From positions 620,001 to 684,000 of the forward strand of contig NZ_CP102770.1 in NCBI RefSeq assembly GCF_038561935.1: a stretch of DNA of 64,000 bases, written 5' to 3'. Below are positions 17,688 to 28,008 of this stretch, piece after piece. The stretch's first letter is position 1, and every line of letters begins with the position of its first letter. This DNA comes from Myxococcus stipitatus. Its GTDB lineage: Bacteria; Myxococcota; Myxococcia; Myxococcales; Myxococcaceae. Below the pieces are notes generated by a model, which had not been told where the DNA came from, made no database searches, and saw only the letters and a list, made by a program, of their open reading frames with translations. The translations under genes were made by a program, and so were the position numbers.

Positions 17688-20600
17688 GTGTTCATCTCCG
17701 ACTTCGCCATCAAGCGCCCCATCGTCACCATCACCGCCATGGTGACCCTGGTCATCTTCGGCCTGGTCGCGCTGTGGCAGCTCGAGACGGACGAGTTCCC
17801 GGATGTCCAGGCCCCCGTCATCGCGGTGAGCATCGTCTACCCAGGCGCCGCGCCCGAGACAGTGGAGCGCGAAATCGTCGAGCCCATCGAGGACGCCATC
17901 TTCGCCATCAGCGGCGTGGACCCGAAGGAGACGACGGCCACCGCGACGGACGGCCTGGCCACCTTCACGGTGTTCTTCGAGTTCGAGAAGGACATCCAGG
18001 AGGCCTCGCAGGACATCCGCGACGCCATCTCCAGCAAGCGGGCCGACCTGCCTCGGGAGATGGAGGAGCCCGTGCTCACGCGGTTCGACCCGGCGGATGC
18101 GCCCATCGTCTCGCTGACGCTGACGTCGGAGCGGCTCGACGTGGCGGCGCTGTCGCGTGTGGCGGACCCGCTGGTGGTGGGAGAGCTGCGCTCGGTGCCG
18201 GGCGTGGCGCAGGCCAACGTCGTGGGCGACGTGGAGCGGGAGATGACGGTGCAGCTCAAGCCGGAGGCGCTCCAGGCCGCGCGCATCTCGCTGGCGGAGG
18301 TGGTGACGGCGCTGGGGGCTCAGAACCTGGCCGCGCCGGTGGGCCGCATCAACTCGCCGCTGGAGGAGGAGTCCATCCGCCTCAAGGGACGGCTCGAGAC
18401 ACCCGAGGAGTTCCAGGACATGGCGGTGGCCACGCGGGATGGACAGGTCATCCGGCTGGGGCAGCTGGGCGAGGTCTTCGTGGGCTCCGAGGAGCCTCGC
18501 ACGCTGGCGCTCTACGACGGCGTGCAGGCCGTGGGCATCGACGTGCTGAAGTCGAAGGGCTACAGCACGACCGAGGTCGCGGACGCCGTGCGCGAGCGCG
18601 TGAAGGCGCTGGAGCAGCGGCTGCCCGCGGGCGTGAAGCTGGCCATCGTCCGCGACGCGGGCGTGCGCGTGGAGAGCGCGGTGGAGAACGTGCAGTCGGC
18701 GCTGGTGGAGGGCGCGCTGCTCACGGTGCTCGTGGTGTTCCTCTTCCTCAACTCGTGGCGCTCCACCGTCATCACGGGCCTGGCGCTGCCGGTGAGTGTG
18801 CTCGCGGCGTTCATCAGCGTCTGGGTCTTCGGCTTCACGCTCAACACGATGTCGCTCTTGGGCCTGACGCTCGCCATCGGCATCCTGATTGATGACGCCA
18901 TCGTGGTGCGCGAGAACATCGTCCGCCACATCGAGATGGGGAAGGACCACTACACGGCGTCGCGCGAGGGCACGTCGGAAATCGGGCTCGCGGTGTCGGC
19001 GACCACGTTCTCCATCGTCGCCGTCTTCGTCCCCGTGGCCTTCATGTACGGCGTGGCGGGGCAGTGGTTCAAGCCCTTCGCGCTCACCATCGCCTGCGCG
19101 GTGCTGGTGTCGTTGTTCGTCTCCTTCTCGCTGGACCCGATGCTCAGCGCGTACTGGCCGGACCCGCAGGTGGAGCAGGGCGCAAGGCGTGGCTTCATCT
19201 CGCGCATCCTCTCGCGCTTCAACACGTGGTTCGACCGGCAGGCGGACCGGTACAAGGGCGTCATCGCCTGGGCGTTGGACCACCGGCTCGCGATGGTACT
19301 GGTGGCGGTGGGCTCGCTCGTGGGAGCGCTGGTGCTCCAGGGCACGGTGGGCGGCGCGGGCTTCGTTCCCGTGAGCGACCGCTCCGAAGTGGAGCTGCTG
19401 GTGGAGACGCCGTCGGGCTCCAGCCTGGAGTACACGCGGCGGAAGGTGGAGGAGGTGACGCGGGTGGCTCGGGCGCATCCCGAGGTGGCCTATACGTACA
19501 GCACCATCGGCGTGCCGCTGCCCTTGAGCGCGCCCGGTGTGGACCAGGCCCTGGTGTACGTGAGGCTCAAGCCCAAGGCGGAGCGGGACGTGAGCCAGGA
19601 CGCGCTGGGCAGCACGCTGCGCACGGAGCTGGCGCGCGTGGGCGGCGCGAAGGTCTCCGTCTTCACCTCGGGGTTTGGCGGGGCCTTCAAACAGATCCAG
19701 CTGGAGCTGCGCGGCTCGGACCAGAAGACGCTGACGGAGCTGGCGCAGCGCGTCCAGCGCGAGGTGGAGCAGGTGCCCGGCGCGGTGGACGTGGGCCTCT
19801 CCACGCGAGGGCAGAAGCCGGAGCTGGAGGTGGACCTGAACCGGGGTCTCGCGGGGCAGCTCGGGGTGACGGTGGGGCAGGTGGCCCAGGTGCTGCGGCC
19901 GGCCTTCGCGGGGCTCGATGTCGGCGATTGGGTGGACCCCACGGGAGAGACTCGAGACGTCATGGTGCGACTGGCTCCCGAGGCGCGAGACAACCCGGAC
20001 GACCTCGCGCGCCTGCCCATCCTCGTGGGCGCGAGTCCTCAGGGAGTGCCTCAGCTGGTTCCGCTGGGGCAGGTGGCGGACATCCGCCAGTCGCTTGGCC
20101 CCGCGCAAATCACGCACCTGGACCGGGAGCGGGTCATCAACGTGCAGGCGAACGTGCAGGGGCGCTCGTTGACGGAGGTGATGCGAGACATCCAGACGCG
20201 GCTGGGCGCGGTGGAGCTGCCCGCGGGCTATACGCTGACGACGGGCGGCGAGTCCGCGGACCAGGAGGAGGTCTTCTCGCGGGTGTTCCTCGCGCTGGGG
20301 GTAGCGGTGTTGCTGATGTACCTCATCCTCGTCATCCAGTTCGGCTCGTTCCTGGACCCGCTGGCCATCCTCCTCTCGCTGCCGCTGTCGCTCATCGGCG
20401 TGGTGCTGGCGCTGCTCATCACCGGGGACACGCTCAACATCATGAGCCTCATCGGCGTCATCCTGCTGATGGGCATCGTGGCGAAGAACGCCATCCTCCT
20501 CATCGACTTCGCGAAGTGGTCCCACGAGAAGGGGATGCCCTTGCGCGAGGCGCTCATCGAGGCGGGCCGCATCCGCTTGCGCCCCATCATCATGACGACC

Positions 20601-20882
20601 TTCGCGCTGGTGGCGGGCATGATTCCCGTGGCCATCGGCTCGGGCGAGGGCGGCGACTTCCGAGCCCCCTTGGGCCGCGCGGTGATTGGCGGAACGATTA
20701 CGTCCACGCTGCTGACGCTGCTGGTGATTCCGACGGTGTACGAAATCCTGGTGGACACGAGGACGTGGCTGGGGCGCAGGGTGCGCAAGGTCTTCCGCTC
20801 GCGAACCCCGGGCGGTGACGAGCGGCCCCACCACGGAGGCGGAGGCACCCCGCGTCCGGCGCCCCAGTCCCCACAGAAGTGA
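17688..20882 (+). CDS. RND efflux permease (HAE1/AcrB type)
   Basis: The protein has 1064 residues, the usual RND length, from a GTG start with GGGAGAGGGAG upstream. It opens with the canonical FISDFAIKRPIVTITAMVTL first transmembrane helix. The proton-relay residues are present: D402/D403 in GILIDDAIVVREN (TM4) and K933 in GIVAKNAILLIDFAKW (TM10). Two large periplasmic loops separate TM1-2 and TM7-8. It is a proton-driven exporter of hydrophobic or toxic compounds in the inner membrane, working as a trimer with the adaptor encoded immediately upstream. The substrate cannot be read from sequence. No regulator or outer-membrane factor lies next to it. Confidence 0.95.
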   Translation: MFISDFAIKRPIVTITAMVTLVIFGLVALWQLETDEFPDVQAPVIAVSIVYPGAAPETVEREIVEPIEDAIFAISGVDPKETTATATDGLATFTVFFEFEKDIQEASQDIRDAISSKRADLPREMEEPVLTRFDPADAPIVSLTLTSERLDVAALSRVADPLVVGELRSVPGVAQANVVGDVEREMTVQLKPEALQAARISLAEVVTALGAQNLAAPVGRINSPLEEESIRLKGRLETPEEFQDMAVATRDGQVIRLGQLGEVFVGSEEPRTLALYDGVQAVGIDVLKSKGYSTTEVADAVRERVKALEQRLPAGVKLAIVRDAGVRVESAVENVQSALVEGALLTVLVVFLFLNSWRSTVITGLALPVSVLAAFISVWVFGFTLNTMSLLGLTLAIGILIDDAIVVRENIVRHIEMGKDHYTASREGTSEIGLAVSATTFSIVAVFVPVAFMYGVAGQWFKPFALTIACAVLVSLFVSFSLDPMLSAYWPDPQVEQGARRGFISRILSRFNTWFDRQADRYKGVIAWALDHRLAMVLVAVGSLVGALVLQGTVGGAGFVPVSDRSEVELLVETPSGSSLEYTRRKVEEVTRVARAHPEVAYTYSTIGVPLPLSAPGVDQALVYVRLKPKAERDVSQDALGSTLRTELARVGGAKVSVFTSGFGGAFKQIQLELRGSDQKTLTELAQRVQREVEQVPGAVDVGLSTRGQKPELEVDLNRGLAGQLGVTVGQVAQVLRPAFAGLDVGDWVDPTGETRDVMVRLAPEARDNPDDLARLPILVGASPQGVPQLVPLGQVADIRQSLGPAQITHLDRERVINVQANVQGRSLTEVMRDIQTRLGAVELPAGYTLTTGGESADQEEVFSRVFLALGVAVLLMYLILVIQFGSFLDPLAILLSLPLSLIGVVLALLITGDTLNIMSLIGVILLMGIVAKNAILLIDFAKWSHEKGMPLREALIEAGRIRLRPIIMTTFALVAGMIPVAIGSGEGGDFRAPLGRAVIGGTITSTLLTLLVIPTVYEILVDTRTWLGRRVRKVFRSRTPGGDERPHHGGGGTPRPAPQSPQK

Positions 20883-20999
20883 GGCCACGGGTGTTGGCCA
20901 GGTCTCCCAGAGTGTCCGGCTCGGACGGATGTTGAACGTCGGCCCGAGAGGAGGGTTGGCGAGGGCGCTCCAGGCCCCTAGGGTCGGTCGTCAGCCGCC

Positions 21000-22955
21000 A
21001 TGTCCCGAGATTCGCTGCCCCTGCCCGAAGACCACCATCGACTCGTCACCCAAGCCCTGGCCGCGCTCGACATCCGCAACCTGGTGCTGAGCATCCAGGA
21101 CGCCAGCTTCCCCAGCGTGCCCGGCGAGGACCTGGGGCGAGGCTCGCCCTACTCACGAGGCGCGGCCGACTTCCTGGAGGCCGCGCACACGCTGGGGTTC
21201 ACCGGCATCCAGCTGGGGCCGCAGGGACAGACGACGGAGGCGAATGCCTCGCCGTATGACGGGACACTCTTCTCGCGCAATGTCCTGAATGTGGCCCTGC
21301 CTCCGCTGGAGGACGCGGTCTGGGGCGCGTTGTTGCCTCGGGGGCGTGTCGCCGCGCTCGCGGAGGCTCGCCCGCGTTCGGCGAGTCCGGGGGAGCGCTA
21401 CCGGTGGGCCTTCCGCGCGCAGCATGCGGCGCTCGACGAGGCGTGGGCGTCCTTTCGTCGTCAGCGCGCGGAGGCGAGTCCCTCCTCGGCGGTGAAGGAC
21501 CTCGCGGAGCGCTTGAGCGTGTTCCGACAGCGGAACCAGGCCTGGCTGCTGCGCGACGCGCTCTTCGAGGTGTTGTGCGAGGAGAAGGGTGTGCCGGACT
21601 GGAGGCCCTGGGCGGACTCGCTCGATGGGCGCTTGTGGAGTCCGCGTCCTGGCGAGGAGGGCGCGGCGGCCGCGAGAATCCAGGCGCTGGCGTCGAGCCA
21701 CGCGGAGGCGCTGGAGCGCTACGCGTTCTTCCAGTTCCTCGTGCATGCACAGCACGAGGGCCTGCGCGAGCGGACGGCGCGCTGGGGCCTGAAGCTCTAC
21801 GGGGACTTGCAGATTGGCTTCTCCCCGCGCGACGCGTGGGCGTGGCAGGGCTTGTTCCTGCGCACGTACTTGATGGGCGCGCCGCCCAGTCGCACGAATC
21901 CCGAGGGACAGCCGTGGAACTACCCGGTGCTGGACCCGGAGCAGTACTTCACGGAGGGGCTCGGGCACGGCGCGGTGCTGCGCTTCATGGATGCGCGCAT
22001 GGACAAGATGCTCGCGGAGTATGACGGGCTGCGCCTGGACCATCCCCACGGGCTCGTGTGTCCGTGGGTGTATCGCTCCGGGCAGGCCGATGCGTTGGCT
22101 GCGGTGCAGCATGGCGCGCGACTCTTCTCCTCGCCGGACCTGTCCGACCACCCGGAGCTGGCGCGCTTCGCCATCGTGCATCCCGAGCAGCTGGACCGCT
22201 CGGTGCCTCGGTACGCGGATGGGGAGGTGACGTCGCTGACGACGGAGCAGGTCCAGCGCTACAGCATCCTCTTCGACACGGTGGTGGCGGCGGCGCGGCG
22301 CAACGGGCGGGACCTGGGAGACCTGCTGGGCGAGGTGCTGAGCACGCTGCCGTATCCGCTGGGGCGTGTCCTCGCGCGCTATGGGCTGGGGCGCTTCCGC
22401 GTCACGCAGAAGGCGGACCTGCGCAACCCCTCGGACGTGTACCGCAGCGAGAACGTGGCGCCCGAGGACTGGATGATGGTGGGCAACCACGACACGAAGT
22501 CGCTGTGGCGCCTCGTGGGGGAGTGGCAGTGGCGAGGCACGCTGAAGGCACAGGCGGACTACCTGTCGACGCGGCTGTGTCCGGAGGCCGGGCCGCGACG
22601 AGAGGACTTCGCGCGCGAGCTGGCTCGGGACCCGGGGAAGCTCGCGCAGGCGAAGCTCGCGGACCTGTTCGCCAGTCGCGCGCGCAACGTCATGGTGTTC
22701 TTCACGGACCTCCTGGGGATGACCGGCACGTACAACGAGCCGGGCACCGTGGACGAGCGCAACTGGTCGCTGCGCGCGTCGGAGGACTGGAGGGGCGAGT
22801 ACCGCGAGCGGCTGCGCACGGACGCGGCGATGAACCTGCCCGCGGTGCTGGCCCTGGCGCTGCGAGCCGGTGGAGCGGCCTCGGTGGCGAAGCACCGGGA
22901 GCTGCTCGCGGGACTGGACCGGCTCGCGGACCAGTTGCGCCAGGGCACAACGTAG
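21000..22955 (+). CDS. malQ: 4-alpha-glucanotransferase (GH77)
   Basis: The 651-residue protein belongs to the GH77 family (amylomaltase/disproportionating enzyme), which transfers alpha-1,4-glucan segments between maltooligosaccharides and glycogen. Visible elements are [33 protein letters not shown] (the PIYV-like substrate region), the nucleophile D347 in [13 protein letters not shown], a probable acid/base E445 in [14 protein letters not shown], and D498 in [11 protein letters not shown]. Several motifs diverge from E. coli MalQ (for example DHPHG for DHFRG), so it is a distant branch. The ATG at 21000 has no strong ribosome site. No other glycogen gene is adjacent; TreZ lies at 44785. 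Confidence 0.85.
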   Translation: MSRDSLPLPEDHHRLVTQALAALDIRNLVLSIQDASFPSVPGEDLGRGSPYSRGAADFLEAAHTLGFTGIQLGPQGQTTEANASPYDGTLFSRNVLNVALPPLEDAVWGALLPRGRVAALAEARPRSASPGERYRWAFRAQHAALDEAWASFRRQRAEASPSSAVKDLAERLSVFRQRNQAWLLRDALFEVLCEEKGVPDWRPWADSLDGRLWSPRPGEEGAAAARIQALASSHAEALERYAFFQFLVHAQHEGLRERTARWGLKLYGDLQIGFSPRDAWAWQGLFLRTYLMGAPPSRTNPEGQPWNYPVLDPEQYFTEGLGHGAVLRFMDARMDKMLAEYDGLRLDHPHGLVCPWVYRSGQADALAAVQHGARLFSSPDLSDHPELARFAIVHPEQLDRSVPRYADGEVTSLTTEQVQRYSILFDTVVAAARRNGRDLGDLLGEVLSTLPYPLGRVLARYGLGRFRVTQKADLRNPSDVYRSENVAPEDWMMVGNHDTKSLWRLVGEWQWRGTLKAQADYLSTRLCPEAGPRREDFARELARDPGKLAQAKLADLFASRARNVMVFFTDLLGMTGTYNEPGTVDERNWSLRASEDWRGEYRERLRTDAAMNLPAVLALALRAGGAASVAKHRELLAGLDRLADQLRQGTT

Positions 22956-22978
22956 TCCGCGCCCGTGAAGTCAGGTGC

Positions 22979-23722
22979 TCAGTGCCGCACGTCCACCACG
23001 AGCCGCGCGGGCTCCTTCAGCTCCATGATGCGGAAGGGCGCGGTGCTCTTGGTGCCCAGGGCCCAGGACACCTCGCCCTCGAAGTCGCAGATGCGCTCCA
23101 GCTCCACGAGCACGGGCAGCGCGACCTTCTGCTCGCGCGTGGCGACCGTGGGCTGGCCCTCGTTGGTGTGCGCTCGCGCGGGCATGAGGCTCACCTGGAG
23201 CTGGGCCTTGCCCGCGAGTGACACCACGTCACCCGAGCCGCACTGCACCACCGGCTCCTTCGGATACTCCACGCGGTAGCCCGGCAGCTGCGTCCCCTCG
23301 AACTCGAACACCACGCGGTCGAAGTCCGGATGGGCCCCCGCGCGCACGGAGCGCAGCGTGGCCTGCGGCGCGCTGCTCCGCTTCAGCTCCACCGTGCTCG
23401 TGGTCCACTCGCGATTCCTCGCATCCTCGGGAGCAATCCCGCCGGGCGCCGGAGCTGCCGGAGGCGCGGGCTCCTCCTTCGCCTCGCTCGAGGGAAGGGC
23501 CGTGCTCCCGTCCGCCACGACATGGACGGGAGGCTTCGCGGCGGCCTCACCCTCGCGAGGGACGGCTCCTTCGGGTGCTGGAACGGAGGGAGGTGCTTCC
23601 TCCGCGGGGGGCAGCTCCGCCGTGGGAGGAGGCGGGGGCGCCTCTTCCTTCTTGGAGCACCCGGCGACTCCCAGGCACCCGGCAAGCCACAGCGAAGACA
23701 GCCAGCGTCCGGCACGCTTCAT
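22979..23722 (-). CDS. AMIN-like domain lipoprotein
   Basis: The product has 247 residues from an ATG with GGGAGG 4 nt upstream. The signal peptide ends in a lipobox (LGVAGC) followed by SKKEE. A Pro/Ala/Glu-rich linker (about 25-105) leads to a C-terminal AMIN-like beta domain (VRAGAHPDFDRVVFEFEG, LPGYRVEYPKEP, PARLVVDVRH). AMIN-like domains bind cell-envelope polymers, usually peptidoglycan. The linker could span the periplasm. It converges on the GH77 gene with 23 bp between stops. Confidence 0.78.
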   Translation of the reverse strand: MKRAGRWLSSLWLAGCLGVAGCSKKEEAPPPPPTAELPPAEEAPPSVPAPEGAVPREGEAAAKPPVHVVADGSTALPSSEAKEEPAPPAAPAPGGIAPEDARNREWTTSTVELKRSSAPQATLRSVRAGAHPDFDRVVFEFEGTQLPGYRVEYPKEPVVQCGSGDVVSLAGKAQLQVSLMPARAHTNEGQPTVATREQKVALPVLVELERICDFEGEVSWALGTKSTAPFRIMELKEPARLVVDVRH

Positions 23723-23861
23723 CGTTCCTCCCGTGTCGACCCACGCAGCGTGGGGCCGTGAGGAACACCCTCTCTCATGACCGGACGTCCTGTGCCAGCA
23801 CCTGTCCCAGGGCGAGGTGCGCGGAATCCAACACACCCTCCGCCCCGGGACAGGGCCCGCG

Positions 23862-24872
23862 CTACTCCGCGGCGTCCGTGGCGCGGATGAGTGCGCGCAG
23901 GTCCGCGTCCCGCAGGAAGTTGACCAGCACGCCGTCAATCTTCCGCGTGCCGTTCACCACCTCGGTGGGCTTCAGGAAGAAAAGATTGTTCCAGTTGAAG
24001 TCATACAGGGCCTGCTCCGCGGCATCGGACCAGGAGCCATCCATGCGGCCGTGGTAGTACCCGAGCTTGCGCAGCACGCGCTTGACGAGGCGCGCGGTGT
24101 CCGCGTCGAGCGTCACCTGGTCCGCGGGGTAGGGGACTCCCAGCGTGCCCTGGTAGCGGTTGAGCTGGACGCCCAGCTCGTGGAGCGCGTCCGAGCTGGC
24201 GTGGACGACCGCGTCCGCGAGGACGTGCGTGTAGAAGGCCGTGTCGACCGTGGTGTTCCACACGCGCACGACCCCCGAGCGCTCACCGCTGCGGTCCCCG
24301 CCCACCCGCGCCCCCGCCTTGAGCGAGGCATACAGCCGCTGCGGCAGGCTGCCCGTCGCCTGACGGAAGCCCTCCGCCATGGCCCGGCACATGTCGGGCG
24401 TGGTCATGTTGTTGGCCTGCACGACGAAGGTCTCGCCGCGGACGGCGCAGGTGTGGGAGCTCGCGTCCGCGCCCGTCGTCTGCCCCACCGTCACGCTGCC
24501 GTCCGGGTGGAGCTTCACCGCGGCGAGCTGGCGGATGGTGGCGTACGGGTCGACCGTCTGGACCCAGTCGATGGCCTCCTGCGGGGCCGAGCCCGAGTCG
24601 ATGCGGGCGATGATGGCCTGCGCGACATCCACCGAGGGGAGCGCCATGCTGGCCACGGCGATGTCCGCGCGGCCGTAGGGCACCAGCGTGCTCACGCCGC
24701 TGGGGAACGAGATGACGGCCATGCCGCACGACTTCTCCACGGGGTCGCATGCCACCACGGCGCGCGTGCCGAAGATGCGGGGATTCGTCTGGGGACGCTC
24801 CTTCGCCAGGACCGGGGTGGACGCGAGGAGCAGGGACGCGGCGACGAGGAGACCACGGCGGAAGGGCTTCAT
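23862..24872 (-). CDS. Exported DUF1028 protein with peptidoglycan-binding-like C-terminus
   Basis: The 336-residue protein has a cleavable signal peptide (MKPFRRGLLVAASLLLASTPVLA). Residues about 35-235 are a DUF1028 domain (RAVVACDPVEKSCGMAVISF, GSAPQEAIDWV, QANNMTTPDMCRAMAEGF), a family related to Ntn-hydrolases whose substrate is unknown. Residues about 270-330 resemble a putative peptidoglycan-binding repeat (TARLVKRVLRKLGYYHGRMD, then AEQALYDFNWNN). Cell-wall localisation is inferred. It is upstream of and co-oriented with the AMIN-like lipoprotein (139 bp gap), so both may serve the envelope. The ATG is preceded by GAGGTCC. Confidence 0.8.
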   Translation of the reverse strand: MKPFRRGLLVAASLLLASTPVLAKERPQTNPRIFGTRAVVACDPVEKSCGMAVISFPSGVSTLVPYGRADIAVASMALPSVDVAQAIIARIDSGSAPQEAIDWVQTVDPYATIRQLAAVKLHPDGSVTVGQTTGADASSHTCAVRGETFVVQANNMTTPDMCRAMAEGFRQATGSLPQRLYASLKAGARVGGDRSGERSGVVRVWNTTVDTAFYTHVLADAVVHASSDALHELGVQLNRYQGTLGVPYPADQVTLDADTARLVKRVLRKLGYYHGRMDGSWSDAAEQALYDFNWNNLFFLKPTEVVNGTRKIDGVLVNFLRDADLRALIRATDAAE

Positions 24873-25261
24873 GCACGGACCTCGGGGACGGCTCCGCCGT
24901 CACCGGGCAAGGCAACCTCGCCGGTGGGAGGAACCTCGGGGCTGGGTGACGTGTGGAACAGGAAGGCGCGTGCTGCCTGGGAGGCAGCGCGTCCCTCGGA
25001 GCGGCTGTCTCCAGAAACGTTCACCCCCGCGCGACATATCGTCGATTCATCCGTCAATCCCGGATTGGGGGAGATGGCCGCGAAGCCGAGGGCCCGCAGG
25101 CTCGGGTGCCCTGCGTGTCGCGCTTCCGGGAAAATTGAAGGTGTGGCAGTCCAGCCGACGTTTTCAGGACATGCCCCACAAGGGCCCGAGTGGCGGGTAT
25201 GGTGCGCGCCCGGCCGCAGCTCGCGTCCCCTTCACGCGCACGAACCGGAGATACCTTCGTC
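24873..25261. promoter_or_regulatory. Divergent intergenic region with two inverted repeats
   Basis: This 389-bp region lies between the divergent DUF1028 and aminotransferase genes and must hold both promoters. I see CGAC-ATATC-GTCG (25032-25044) and CAATCC-C-GGATTG (25055-25067), short inverted repeats 10 bp apart. Either could be an operator; no promoter consensus is convincing. Confidence 0.4.
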
Positions 25262-26560
25262 ATGGCTCTCGACCTCACCACCCTCCCACGTCCCTCGCGG
25301 GACGACGCCACCGTCGGCACCATGGCGCGTGGACTCGTTGGCAGCGAGATTCTCCGCATCGCGGCGGAAGTCCGGGAGCTGGCGGCGAAAGGCCGCAAGG
25401 TCTGCAACCTCACCGTGGGCGACTTCAATCCGCGCGAGTTCCCCATCCCCGACGGCCTGCGCTCGCACATCGCCACGGCGCTCCAGTCGGGCGAGACGAA
25501 CTATCCGCCCTCGGACGGCGTGCTGGACCTACGCCAGGCGGTGCAGCGTTTCTATGAGCGCTCGCTGGGGCTGAAGTACCCGCTGGAGGGAATCGTCATC
25601 GCGGGCGGCGCCCGGCCCATCATCTACGGCACGTACCGCGCCGTGCTGGATGAGGGCGAGACGGTGGTCTACCCGGTGCCCTCGTGGAACAACAACCACT
25701 ACATCCACATGATGAACGCGAAGGGCGTGGTGGTGACGACGGACGCCGCGCACGGCTTCATGCCCACGCTGGAGCAGCTGGCGCCGCACCTGGGCTCCGC
25801 GCGCCTGCTGTGCCTGTGCAGCCCGCTCAACCCCACGGGCACCATGATTGCGCCCGACACGCTGGGCGCCATCTGCGAGCGCGTCGTCGCGGAGAACCGC
25901 GCGCGGGAGAAGCAGGGCCGCAAGCCGCTCATCCTGATGTACGACCAGATTTATTGGGTGCTGAGCTTCGGCTCGGTGAAGCACGTGACGCCCGTGGAGC
26001 TGGTGCCGGAAGTCGCGCCCTACACCGTGTTCGTGGACGGCATCTCCAAGGCCTTCGCCGCGACGGGCGTGCGCGTGGGCTGGGGCGTGGGCCCGCCGAC
26101 CATCATCGCCCGGATGCGGGACGTGCTGGGCCACGTGGGTGCGTGGGCGCCCAAGGCCGAGCAGGTCGCCGTGGCGCGCTACCTGGAGGACGTGCCCGCC
26201 ACGGAGGCCTTCCTGGGGGAGATGCGTCAGCGCGTGGACGCGCGGCTGGAGGCGCTGCACAAGGGCCTGACGCGCATGCGCGAGGCGGGGCTGCCGGTGC
26301 GCCACATCGCGCCGCAGGGCGCCATCTACCTGTCGGTCCAGTTCGACCTGGTGGGCAAGGGGGGCCTGAAGACGAATGACGACATCCGCAAGCTGCTCCT
26401 GGAGAAGGCCAGCCTGGCGGTGGTGCCCTTCCAGGCCTTCGGGCTGATGGAGGACACCGGCTGGTTCCGGCTGTCGGTGGGCGCGACGTCGGTGTCCGAA
26501 ATCGAAGAGGCGCTGCCCCGCGTGGAAGCGGCGCTGCGCGAGGCGCTGGCCGCGAAGTAG
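25262..26560 (+). CDS. PLP-dependent aminotransferase, class I/II
   Basis: The product has 432 residues from the ATG at 25262 (GGAGA about 10 nt upstream). It is a fold-type I aminotransferase: VCNLTVGDFNPREFPIPDGL at the N-terminus, an ETNYPPSDGVLDLRQAV substrate loop, CSPLNPTGTM, MYDQIYW, and the PLP-binding lysine K263 in DGISKAFAATGVRVGW. It transfers amino groups between an amino acid (aspartate- or aromatic-type) and a 2-oxo acid in the cytoplasm; specificity is not readable. A weak hairpin (26570-26587) follows. The gene stands alone, with the MFS protein 114 bp downstream. Confidence 0.9.
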   Translation: MALDLTTLPRPSRDDATVGTMARGLVGSEILRIAAEVRELAAKGRKVCNLTVGDFNPREFPIPDGLRSHIATALQSGETNYPPSDGVLDLRQAVQRFYERSLGLKYPLEGIVIAGGARPIIYGTYRAVLDEGETVVYPVPSWNNNHYIHMMNAKGVVVTTDAAHGFMPTLEQLAPHLGSARLLCLCSPLNPTGTMIAPDTLGAICERVVAENRAREKQGRKPLILMYDQIYWVLSFGSVKHVTPVELVPEVAPYTVFVDGISKAFAATGVRVGWGVGPPTIIARMRDVLGHVGAWAPKAEQVAVARYLEDVPATEAFLGEMRQRVDARLEALHKGLTRMREAGLPVRHIAPQGAIYLSVQFDLVGKGGLKTNDDIRKLLLEKASLAVVPFQAFGLMEDTGWFRLSVGATSVSEIEEALPRVEAALREALAAK

Positions 26561-26674
26561 GACACGGCCTTCGCGGGAATACGCGAAAAGGGACGGGGTT
26601 CAGCCGGGGACGCGCCCGGCGGGACCCTCCCTCGACCCACCGGAGTTCATCGAGACGCGCGCGACCTCGTGCCA

Positions 26675-27970
26675 ATGCTCAAGCGATTCGTGGATGTTCG
26701 GGACGAGGAAGTCGGCGCCGTCCTTGGGTCCTTCGTCTATTTCTTCACGCTGATGTGCGGCTACGCCATCCTCCGTCCCATCCGCAACGAGATGGGCACG
26801 GCGGGCAGCGTGAAGGGCCTGCCGTGGCTCTTCACGGCGACCTTCATCGTGATGCTGCTGGCGGTGCCCGCGTTCTCCGCGCTGGTGGCGCGCTGGCCCC
26901 GGCGGGTGGTGCTGCCGCGCATCTACCGCTTCTTCATCGTCAGCCTCGTGGCCTTCTTCGTGGTGCTGAAGCTGGGCGTGGCGACGGAGAGCGTGGCGCG
27001 GGTCTTCTACATCTGGCTGAGCGTCTACAACCTGTTCGTCGTCTCCATCTTCTGGAGCTTCATGGCGGACGTGTTCGCCAGCGAGCAGGGCAAGCGCCTG
27101 TTCGGCTTCATCGCGGCGGGAGGCACCACGGGGATGCTGGTGGGGCCCTTCCTGGTGGGACGGCTGGCGGAGCCGGTGGGCCCGGTGAACCTCATCCTGG
27201 TGTCCGCGGTGATGCTGGAGGTGAGCGCGCAATGCGTGCGCTGGCTGAGCCGCTGGGCCCGCGACGTCCAGCACCAGCCTCCGTCGGCGGAAGGGCCCGT
27301 GGGCGGCGGGGTGCTGGCGGGGCTGAAGCTGATGCTGTCCTCGCCCCTGCTGCTGGGGCTGGGGCTCCAGGTGCTGCTCTACGCGGCCACGTCCACGTTC
27401 CTCTACTACCAGGAGGTGCGGCTGGTGGCGGAGGTGAGCAAGGACGCGGCGTCGCGCACGGCGATGTTCGGCGACATCGACTTCTACGTGCAGCTCCTGA
27501 CGCTGGCGCTTCAGACGCTCGTCACCGGGCGGGTCATCTCGCGTCTGGGATTGGGCGCGGCGCTGGCGGTGGCGCCGGTGCTGACGGGCCTGGGCTTCCT
27601 GGGGCTCGCGGCGGTGCCGGTGCTGGGCGTGCTGGTGGTGTTCAAGGCGCTGCGAGGCGCCAGCCACTACGCGCTGGAGCGCCCCTCGCGCGAAATCCTC
27701 TTCACCACGGTGGACCGCGAGGCGCGCTACAAGTCCAAGAGCTTCATCGACACGGTGGTGTACCGGGGCAGCGACACGGTGAGCGCGTGGCTGCAGGGCG
27801 GGCTCACCTCGCTGGGGCTGAGCATGACGGGACTGTCGCTGGCGGCGGTGCCCCTGGCGGGGCTGTGGCTGGCGGTCTCGCTCTATCTGTCGCGCGAGCA
27901 GCGGCGGCTGTCCAAGGAGTCCGCGGGGGAGTTCCCGCCCGTCGTCCTGGACAACGTCACGTCGCGCTGA
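26675..27970 (+). CDS. MFS-type transporter related to ATP/ADP translocases
   Basis: The 431-residue integral membrane protein has about 12 hydrophobic segments. It resembles the MFS/NTT-like family annotated as Npt1/Npt2 nucleotide transporters (N-terminal VRDEEVGAVLGSFVYFFTLM, then LRPIRNEMG; FIAAGGTTGMLVGP; the loop FTTVDREARYKSKSFIDT). In intracellular bacteria such proteins exchange ATP and ADP; in free-living bacteria the substrate is unknown, so function is left open. The ATG at 26675 is preferred over a GTG at 26669; neither has a good ribosome site. It lies 38 bp upstream of the SDR gene and may form an operon with it. Confidence 0.8.
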   Translation: MLKRFVDVRDEEVGAVLGSFVYFFTLMCGYAILRPIRNEMGTAGSVKGLPWLFTATFIVMLLAVPAFSALVARWPRRVVLPRIYRFFIVSLVAFFVVLKLGVATESVARVFYIWLSVYNLFVVSIFWSFMADVFASEQGKRLFGFIAAGGTTGMLVGPFLVGRLAEPVGPVNLILVSAVMLEVSAQCVRWLSRWARDVQHQPPSAEGPVGGGVLAGLKLMLSSPLLLGLGLQVLLYAATSTFLYYQEVRLVAEVSKDAASRTAMFGDIDFYVQLLTLALQTLVTGRVISRLGLGAALAVAPVLTGLGFLGLAAVPVLGVLVVFKALRGASHYALERPSREILFTTVDREARYKSKSFIDTVVYRGSDTVSAWLQGGLTSLGLSMTGLSLAAVPLAGLWLAVSLYLSREQRRLSKESAGEFPPVVLDNVTSR

Positions 27971-28008
27971 AGTCAGTGGAACCTCGAAGCAGCGGGAGAC
28001 GACACGAC

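Noticed and set aside
17682..20888. 1068-residue antisense open frame across the RND permease
   Set aside because: It mirrors the permease codons, has Arg/His-rich composition and no known motif; the permease frame is a complete RND protein.
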